This document shows positions 58,923 through 64,000 of a stretch of DNA of 64,000 nucleotides, in pieces. The DNA comes from Rhizobium johnstonii 3841. Its GTDB lineage: Bacteria; Pseudomonadota; Alphaproteobacteria; Rhizobiales; Rhizobiaceae. Location of the stretch: contig NC_008381.1 in assembly GCF_000009265.1 (NCBI RefSeq), positions 310,001-374,000 of the forward strand. The letters run 5' to 3'. Both the position numbers and the translations under genes were made by a program. The notes beneath the pieces are model-generated. The model searched no databases. It saw nothing but the letters and a program-made list of their open reading frames with translations, and was not told the DNA's origin. Position 1 is the stretch's first letter. The number at the start of each line of letters is the position of its first letter.

Positions 58923-59560
58923 CGCGGCACTCCTGGCAGGGAGCGTTCGACGAGGCCGCCCGCAAGAGCAACGATCCAATTGATGACGAGATAGATCAGC
59001 CCGGCGGAAGCGAAAATCTCGAGCGGCAGGAAGGTGCTGCCGGCAAGGTCCTGGGCCATGCGCGTCAACTCGATGACCCCGACGACCGAGACCAGCGAAG
59101 ACGCCTTCAGGATAAGGATCGCTTCGTTGACGAGCGCCGGAAAGGTCAGGCGCAGGGCGATCGGCGCCTTGATGCGGCGGAAGATCTGAACGGGTGTCAT
59201 GCCGACCATTTCGGCAGACTCGACCAGGCCCGCGGGAACGCTGGAAAAACCGCCGCGCAGATTTTCAGCCTGATAGGCTGCAGTACACAGCGAAAGACCA
59301 ATGATAGCCGCAACGATGCTCGGCACGTTGATGCCGATCGCTGGCAGCAGGTTATAGATCAGCAGCAGTTGCACCAGCAGCGGCACGCCACGAAAGAAAC
59401 TGATAAAAATCCGCGCCTGCAGCGCCAAGAGCCGTTGCCGCGACAGCAGCATGGCGGAAACGACGATGGCGATCGCAAAGCCGATCAGGATAGAAACCAC
59501 GCTGATCGTCACCGTGTAGATCGCGGCTTGCAGGAGCAGTTCGAAAAGCTTGATGGACAT
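58919..59560 (-). CDS. Polar amino acid ABC transporter permease 1
   Basis: A 213-residue HisMQ-type permease: FISFFRGVPLLVQLLLIYNL, GLSLCTAAYQAENLRGGFSS and the EAA loop LVESAEMVGMTPVQIFRRIK. Start 59560 (MSIKLFELL) chosen over 59605 because the family begins with this membrane-proximal segment. Heteromeric partner of the next gene. Confidence 0.88.
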   Translation of the reverse strand: MSIKLFELLLQAAIYTVTISVVSILIGFAIAIVVSAMLLSRQRLLALQARIFISFFRGVPLLVQLLLIYNLLPAIGINVPSIVAAIIGLSLCTAAYQAENLRGGFSSVPAGLVESAEMVGMTPVQIFRRIKAPIALRLTFPALVNEAILILKASSLVSVVGVIELTRMAQDLAGSTFLPLEIFASAGLIYLVINWIVALAGGLVERSLPGVPR

Positions 59561-59658
59561 GGGCGGTGTTTGCCTGGGCGCTGCGGCCGTGAACTCTGAT
59601 GCCACGGCAGATTGCGCCCCGACCGATGGCGGGGCGCGTTCGTTTCACCGGCAGCCAA

Positions 59659-60486
59659 TCAGAATGCCGGGTCCTTGACGGCATCAGGCGTATCGAAAGA
59701 TGCACCGAACCACTTCTTCTGTAGCTCAGCCATGCGCCCGTCTGCCTTGATCTTGAGCATCGCGGCATCGATCGCATCCATCAGCGGCGCGTGATCGGCA
59801 TCCTTGAGACCGATGAAGCCGAAATAGGACTTCTTGCCGAATGGCGGCAGGACGACTTCGAACGTGCCTTTTCGCTGGCTGGCGACGAAGGCGATATTGG
59901 GCAGCGAATTGGCAACGCCGGCAATGCGCCCGGCTGCGAGATCGGCGTAGGATTCGGTAAAGGCCGGATATTCGCGCACATCGACCTTGGTTGGCAGCGT
60001 CTCGGAGAATTCCTTCAGCTGGTCGAGCTGAGCAGTTGCCTTGCCGACGCCGATCTTCTTGCCGGCAATATCTTCCGGCTTGCTGATCGTCGTATCACCG
60101 GCCTTCTTCAGGATCGCAATCGTCGCTTCGGCGATCGGCGGCGTGAAGCGATAGCGCTCCAAGCGCTTCTTGGTGATCGTTGCAGGGCCTGCGACGACAT
60201 CGAATTTGCCGGCCTCGAGCGCCGGGAAGACGCCATCCCAGGGAAGGGCTACCCACTCGATCTTGACGCCGAGTTCCTTGCCGATCTCGGCAAAGAGGTC
60301 GACGTTCAAACCGGTGTGTTCACCGGCATCGATATAGTCGAACGGTGCGAAAGCCGTTTCGGTGCCAACCTTGAGGGTGCCGGCTGCCTTGACGGCTGCC
60401 AGCGTGTCGGCTGCATGGGCGGAAACGGCTGCTCCGATGAGGAACGCAGCGCCGACCAGACCCTTCAGCAGTGAATGTGCCTTCAT
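59659..60486 (-). CDS. Polar amino acid ABC transporter substrate-binding protein
   Basis: A 275-residue periplasmic protein of SBP family 3. Sec signal peptide MKAHSLLKGLVGAAFLIGAA ends at AHA. Mature start has AAGTLKVGTETAFAPFDYID, followed by LPWDGVFPALEAGKFDVVAG and the DLAAGRIAGVANSLPNIAFV hinge region. Start 60486 is chosen because GGAGA lies 7 nt upstream. The amino acid bound cannot be told; the neighbouring HutC-type gene hints at a histidine-like or other nitrogen source. Confidence 0.87.
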   Translation of the reverse strand: MKAHSLLKGLVGAAFLIGAAVSAHAADTLAAVKAAGTLKVGTETAFAPFDYIDAGEHTGLNVDLFAEIGKELGVKIEWVALPWDGVFPALEAGKFDVVAGPATITKKRLERYRFTPPIAEATIAILKKAGDTTISKPEDIAGKKIGVGKATAQLDQLKEFSETLPTKVDVREYPAFTESYADLAAGRIAGVANSLPNIAFVASQRKGTFEVVLPPFGKKSYFGFIGLKDADHAPLMDAIDAAMLKIKADGRMAELQKKWFGASFDTPDAVKDPAF

Positions 60487-60577
60487 GATCATCTCTCCAG
60501 TTTTTATTCCCCCGGCGGAGGAGTTTTGGTTCCCGACTTCGATTTCCTCTGCGCGGACTTCTGTGCTCCGCTTTTGA

Positions 60578-60595
60578 CTATACAAATAGATATAG
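60578..60595. promoter_or_regulatory. CTATA inverted repeat, candidate HutC-type operator
   Basis: CTATA-caaataga-TATAG lies between the divergent binding-protein gene (60486) and the GntR/UTRA gene (60714). HutC-like repressors bind AT-rich palindromes of this kind. Short arms make it tentative. Confidence 0.35.
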
Positions 60596-60713
60596 GCTGG
60601 CCTAGAGTGTCAATGTAAAAGACGAGGAACGCAAAATTTGTGCCGGATGGCGTCGGTCTCGCTGGCATGACCGTTGCGGATTCACGGTCGCTGACGCCGG
60701 ATGAGGTACGGGC

Positions 60714-61421
60714 TTGGTGTCGATTTATCAGCGCATTTTCACGGATATCGAGACGAAGATCGTCAGCGGTGATTGGCGGCCCGGCGACCGCATTCCCATC
60801 GAGCACGAGCTGGTGGCCGAATATCGGTGTTCGCGCATGACGGTCAGCAAGGCGCTGTCGGCGCTGGCCGAGCGCGGTATGATCGTCAGGCGTCGCAAGA
60901 CCGGTTCGTTTGTCGCATCGCCCCAGATCGACCGCACGGTGATGGATATTCAGGATATCAGCACCGAAGCGGAACTGGCCGGGCACGAACACCGCTTCGA
61001 AATCCTCGCCCGCACGGTCGAGCGCCTTGGAGAGGCGGAGGCGCAGCTGCTGTCGGAACCGGCCGATGCGGAAGTCCTCAGGCTTCAATGCCTGCATATC
61101 GTCGATGGCAGACCGAATGCCATCGAGCGGCGGGTCATCATGCTCGACGCCGTGCCACGGGCGAGAGAAGAGAGCTTTGCTTCAATTCCGCCCGGCAAAT
61201 GGCTGCTTGACGAGGTGCCCTGGTCCAAGGCCAAACATGTCATTCGTGCCGTCTCGGCCGATACCGTGACGGCCCGAATCCTGCAGACGGAGAGGGGCGA
61301 GGCCTGCCTTAGCCTGATCCGCCAGACCTGGCAGAACGGGCGCACGGTGACATATGTCGAGATTACCCATCCAGGCGACCGGTTCCAGTTTGCTGGGACG
61401 TTTCACCCGACGGCAATTTGA
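60714..61421 (+). CDS. GntR/UTRA (HutC-type) transcriptional regulator
   Basis: A 235-residue HutC-branch GntR protein. Winged HTH: IVSGDWRPGDRIPIEHELVA, then CSRMTVSKALSALAERGMIV; UTRA effector domain from about residue 90 (VLRLQCLHIVDGRPNAIERR, SLIRQTWQNGRTVTYVEITH). The start is uncertain: TTG at 60714 has GAGGT 6 nt upstream and GTG at 60717 is also possible. It is divergent from the amino acid transporter and probably represses it. It resembles the histidine-utilization repressor, but no hut enzymes are visible here. Confidence 0.82.
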   Translation: MVSIYQRIFTDIETKIVSGDWRPGDRIPIEHELVAEYRCSRMTVSKALSALAERGMIVRRRKTGSFVASPQIDRTVMDIQDISTEAELAGHEHRFEILARTVERLGEAEAQLLSEPADAEVLRLQCLHIVDGRPNAIERRVIMLDAVPRAREESFASIPPGKWLLDEVPWSKAKHVIRAVSADTVTARILQTERGEACLSLIRQTWQNGRTVTYVEITHPGDRFQFAGTFHPTAI

Positions 61422-61450
61422 GTTGGCGAAAATCACGAGAGGCTCCGTAA

Positions 61451-62389
61451 GTGATCGATGAGCGCTTCAAGACGATCCCGCTGAAGGGCTTGCAGGCCTT
61501 CGAGGCGGTGGGGCGCTGCGGCGGCGTGACGGCCGCGGCACTGGAGCTCAACGTCTCGCCGGGAGCAATCAGCCAGCAGGTTCACAAAATCGAAAGCTTC
61601 CTTGGCGTTTCGCTTCTCGAGCGTAGCGGACGAACCGTCGAGCTGACTGCCTGGGGCAGGCTCTACCACCAGGAGATATCGAAGGGATTTGAGCAATTCG
61701 CGCTCGCCGGGCAACTGCTGGAAAAGGCGCGCAATGAGACAGCATTGGTTCTCAGTGCGCTTTCCTCCGTCGTCAACAAATGGATCGGCAGGCGCATCTT
61801 CGACTGGCAGGCGCTTCATCCCGACGTGCAGGTGAGGATCATCGGACGCGACAGAGAGCCCCGCATCGGCTTCGACGATATCGATTTCCGCGTGAGCTAC
61901 GGGTCGGACGTGCTGCAGCACGAACATTATACCGAACTGTTTCGCGATTGGGTGGTGCCTGCCTGTTCGCCGGCGCTGATGCAGGATCGCGCGCATGCGG
62001 CTCGCGATCTCTTCGAACTGCCCCTCCTCCATGTCGAGTGGGAACGGCACTTCACCCCCTACCCGAGCTGGGCGGAGTTCGCCGCCAAGGCCGGTGTCTC
62101 CTTCGACGCGTCAACGCCAGGCCTTTCCTTCACCCTGTCGAGCAGTGCGATTGACGCGGCCGTCAACAAGCGCGGCGTCGTTCTCGCGCAGATGTCGATG
62201 ATATCAGATGAGCTCGAGGCGCAAACCCTCGTCATTCCCGTCGACCTGCGCATTGCGCTGCGTGAAAGCTATTTCCTCGCCTGGGATCGGGCCGCCTTGC
62301 AGAAGCCCCATGGGCGCGAATTCCGCGATTGGCTCGTCGCTATTTCCCGTCAGCAGGCTCTGGCATCGGCGCCCAAGTCAACACTTTAG
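61451..62389 (+). CDS. LysR family transcriptional regulator (GcvA-like)
   Basis: A 312-residue LysR protein. HTH: LKGLQAFEAVGRCGGVTAAA, then VSPGAISQQVHKIESFLGVS; effector domain ends with a GcvA-like pattern (VVLAQMSMISDELEAQTLVI). It lies 30 bp after the HutC-type gene on the same strand and 113 bp before a flavin monooxygenase, so it may regulate either side. GAGAGG precedes the ATG at 61451. Confidence 0.85.
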   Translation: MIDERFKTIPLKGLQAFEAVGRCGGVTAAALELNVSPGAISQQVHKIESFLGVSLLERSGRTVELTAWGRLYHQEISKGFEQFALAGQLLEKARNETALVLSALSSVVNKWIGRRIFDWQALHPDVQVRIIGRDREPRIGFDDIDFRVSYGSDVLQHEHYTELFRDWVVPACSPALMQDRAHAARDLFELPLLHVEWERHFTPYPSWAEFAAKAGVSFDASTPGLSFTLSSSAIDAAVNKRGVVLAQMSMISDELEAQTLVIPVDLRIALRESYFLAWDRAALQKPHGREFRDWLVAISRQQALASAPKSTL

Positions 62390-62502
62390 AAAAACTAAAA
62401 CGGAACTCAGCTACGCGATATTGATGAAAATTTGCGCCTGGCGATAATTTGCGCAGTCGCCCTCCACCGTTGGCGGCGTGGCCGACATAGCAGGAGAGCT
62501 CG

Positions 62503-63858
62503 ATGGCGCGAACTGACAAGATGAAACTCGGGACTTTCGTCTATACGTTCGGCTTTCATCCTGCCTCCTGGCTGCATCCGGCAAGCGACGTCAACGGCGC
62601 CAACGACTTCGCTCATCTGCTCGATGTCGCCAAACGATCCGAGGCGGCCAAGTTCGATTTCATGTTCATGGCGGATTCTCCCGCCGCCGCCGTCGGCGAT
62701 CCGAAGGCGCTTGCCCGCATTCCGACCAAGATGAACCGCTTCGAACCGCTCTCGCTGCTTTCGGCTCTGGCAGTCACTACCAACGATCTCGGCCTCGTGG
62801 CGACGGTCTCGACGAGTTATTACGAACCATACAATGTCGCGCGCCTGTTCGCCTCGATCGACCATTTGAGCAAGGGCCGCGTCTGCTGGAACGTCGTCAC
62901 GTCAGATCACGACGAAACCGGCTACAACTTCAATCGCGAGGGGCTTGACCCGCATGCGCTGCGTTACGAGCGCGGCAACGAGTTTGTCGATGTCGTGTTC
63001 GGCCTCTGGGACAGCTTCGAAGAAGGCGCGCTGCTTCTCGACCGTGAAAACGGTGTCTACTATGACAAAGACAAACACCACACGCTCAATCACAAAGGCA
63101 AGCACTTCCAGGTTCGCGGCCCCCTCAACATCGCGCGAACGCCCCAGGGCCGCCCGGTCATCGCCCAGGCGGGCGGTTCGGAACCTGGAATGGACATGGC
63201 GGCACGCACGGCCGAGATCGTCTTCAGCCTCGCATCGAATATCGACCGCAACCGGGCCTTTTATGAAAACGTCAAGCGCCGGATGCCGGCCCATGGTCGC
63301 GATCCCGACGACCTGAAAATCATGCCGGGCATCGTGATCAACGTCGGTGAAACCGAAGCCGAGGCAAAGGCAAAGGTGGATTATCTGATCGACAAGATGC
63401 ATCCGGATGTCGGTCGGCTGATGCTCTCGGAATTCCTCGAGGCGGACCTGCGCGATGTCGCTCTCGACAAGCCCTTCCCCATGGATCGGCTGCCGGCAGC
63501 ACCCAAGGGATCACGCGCCTTGTTCGACGAGCTGGTCGACTTCGTCAGAAGCGGCCGCACCGTCGGCGAACTTATCCGGCACTATGCCGAGAAGCATACC
63601 GGAAATGGCATGACAGGCACGCCGGCCCAGATTGCCGACTTCATGGAGGAATGGTTCGACACGCGCGCCGCCGACGGCTTCATCCTGATGTTTCCGACCC
63701 TGCCGTCCAGTCTCGACGACTTCGTGCGGTTGGTCCTGCCCGAGCTTCGCCGCCGCGGCCTGTTCCGTGAGGAATACGAGGGCAAGACCTTGCGCGAAAA
63801 CCTCGGTCTTTCCATGCCTGTCAACCGCTTTGCCAAAACGAAAGAGCCGGCCCGATGA
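62503..63858 (+). CDS. FMNH2-dependent monooxygenase, NtaA/SnaA/DszA type
   Basis: A 451-residue bacterial-luciferase-like TIM-barrel monooxygenase of the NTA monooxygenase component A group. MKLGTFVYTFGFHPASWLHP, the SVSTSYYEPYNVAR block (residues after VATV), the WNVVTS strand, GRPVIAQAGGSEPGMDMAAR and DGFILMFPTLPSSLDDFVRL are typical. It needs reduced FMN, which the overlapping next gene should supply. Substrates in this group are chelators, sulfur heterocycles and methylsulfonates; the one here is unknown. Ribosome site AGGAGAG lies about 8 nt upstream. Confidence 0.85.
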   Translation: MARTDKMKLGTFVYTFGFHPASWLHPASDVNGANDFAHLLDVAKRSEAAKFDFMFMADSPAAAVGDPKALARIPTKMNRFEPLSLLSALAVTTNDLGLVATVSTSYYEPYNVARLFASIDHLSKGRVCWNVVTSDHDETGYNFNREGLDPHALRYERGNEFVDVVFGLWDSFEEGALLLDRENGVYYDKDKHHTLNHKGKHFQVRGPLNIARTPQGRPVIAQAGGSEPGMDMAARTAEIVFSLASNIDRNRAFYENVKRRMPAHGRDPDDLKIMPGIVINVGETEAEAKAKVDYLIDKMHPDVGRLMLSEFLEADLRDVALDKPFPMDRLPAAPKGSRALFDELVDFVRSGRTVGELIRHYAEKHTGNGMTGTPAQIADFMEEWFDTRAADGFILMFPTLPSSLDDFVRLVLPELRRRGLFREEYEGKTLRENLGLSMPVNRFAKTKEPAR

Positions 63859-64000
63859 CTGCCGAAGCTCTGATCAGCGAAGCGGATTTCAAGCTTTCGA
63901 TGCGTCATCTGGCGGGTGCGGTCAGCGTGATCACGGTCGGCGACGGGCAACACCGCACCGGCTTCACGGCAACGTCGGTCTCCTCGCTTTCGGCGGAGCG
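63855..64000 (+). CDS. Flavin reductase domain protein, cut by window edge
   Basis: The first 48 codons of a flavin reductase: SMRHLAGAVSVITVGDGQHR then TGFTATSVSSLSAE, the N-terminal FMN-binding strand pattern of the HpaC/NtaB family. ATG overlaps the monooxygenase stop by 4 bp, so the two form a two-component system. The remainder lies beyond the window. Confidence 0.83.
   Translation, partial: MTAEALISEADFKLSMRHLAGAVSVITVGDGQHRTGFTATSVSSLSAE

Overview
The window is GC-rich, tightly packed alphaproteobacterial DNA that most resembles Rhizobium of the leguminosarum/etli group. Pointers are a biuret hydrolase whose catalytic residues fall at the same positions as in the characterised R. leguminosarum enzyme, an fhuCDB siderophore locus in rhizobial order, an orfA-pit phosphate operon with a Pho box, and a high density of ABC transporters with GntR, LysR and AraC regulators. 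No rRNA, tRNA or CRISPR array was seen. Truncated toxin-antitoxin genes, a conjugal relaxase scrap and several dead IS elements between 11 and 22 kb suggest a plasmid or an accessory island, but the replicon cannot be decided from this sequence.

Layout. 1-11.0 kb: branched-chain amino acid catabolism. A partial isovaleryl-CoA dehydrogenase is on the minus strand. A divergent AraC regulator faces a seven-gene operon (SDR, thiolase, acyl-CoA dehydrogenase, BCKDH E1alpha, E1beta, E2, E3). A Phd/MazF-like toxin-antitoxin pair sits between them. 11.2-22.3 kb: a patchwork of gene fragments (IS6, alpha/beta hydrolase, GNAT, IS1182, a permuted Fic gene, traA) around an RTX/cadherin-like protein, a GtrA-HAD-UbiA trio that looks like polyprenyl-phosphate pentose metabolism, a second copy of the same toxin-antitoxin family, and a truncated ParDE. 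22.8-30 kb: hydroxamate siderophore uptake (esterase, TonB receptor, fhuCDB). 30.4-33.5 kb: a degenerate MBL protein, a DsbA-type protein, a LysR regulator and an acylphosphatase-like protein.

33.6-41.8 kb is the most interesting region. One overlapping transcription unit encodes a free-standing Rieske protein, a Rieske-oxygenase catalytic subunit lacking its own Rieske cluster, a GST-like protein, a guanine/8-oxoguanine-type deaminase and a complete BMP-type (nucleoside class) ABC transporter. This combination parallels the NdmC/NdmE methylxanthine N7-demethylase and suggests uptake and demethylation of an N-methylated purine or a related heterocycle. 41.9-44.2 kb: Nudix hydrolase and the orfA-pit operon behind a Pho box. 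44.5-47.8 kb: a nitrate-type ABC transporter behind a consensus sigma-54 promoter and a leader that may be attenuated. 47.8-57.4 kb: a GntR regulator divergent from a nine-gene operon, also behind a sigma-54 promoter, for cyanuric acid/biuret/formamide nitrogen scavenging with its own BMP-type transporter. 57.5-64 kb: a polar amino acid ABC transporter, HutC-like and LysR regulators, and an NtaA-type flavin monooxygenase with the start of its flavin reductase.

Taken together, 33.6-57.4 kb reads as a nitrogen-acquisition block: heterocyclic nitrogen compounds are imported by two related nucleoside-class transporters and broken down by oxygenase and amidohydrolases, nitrate is imported alongside, and two of the three nitrogen units carry RpoN promoters.
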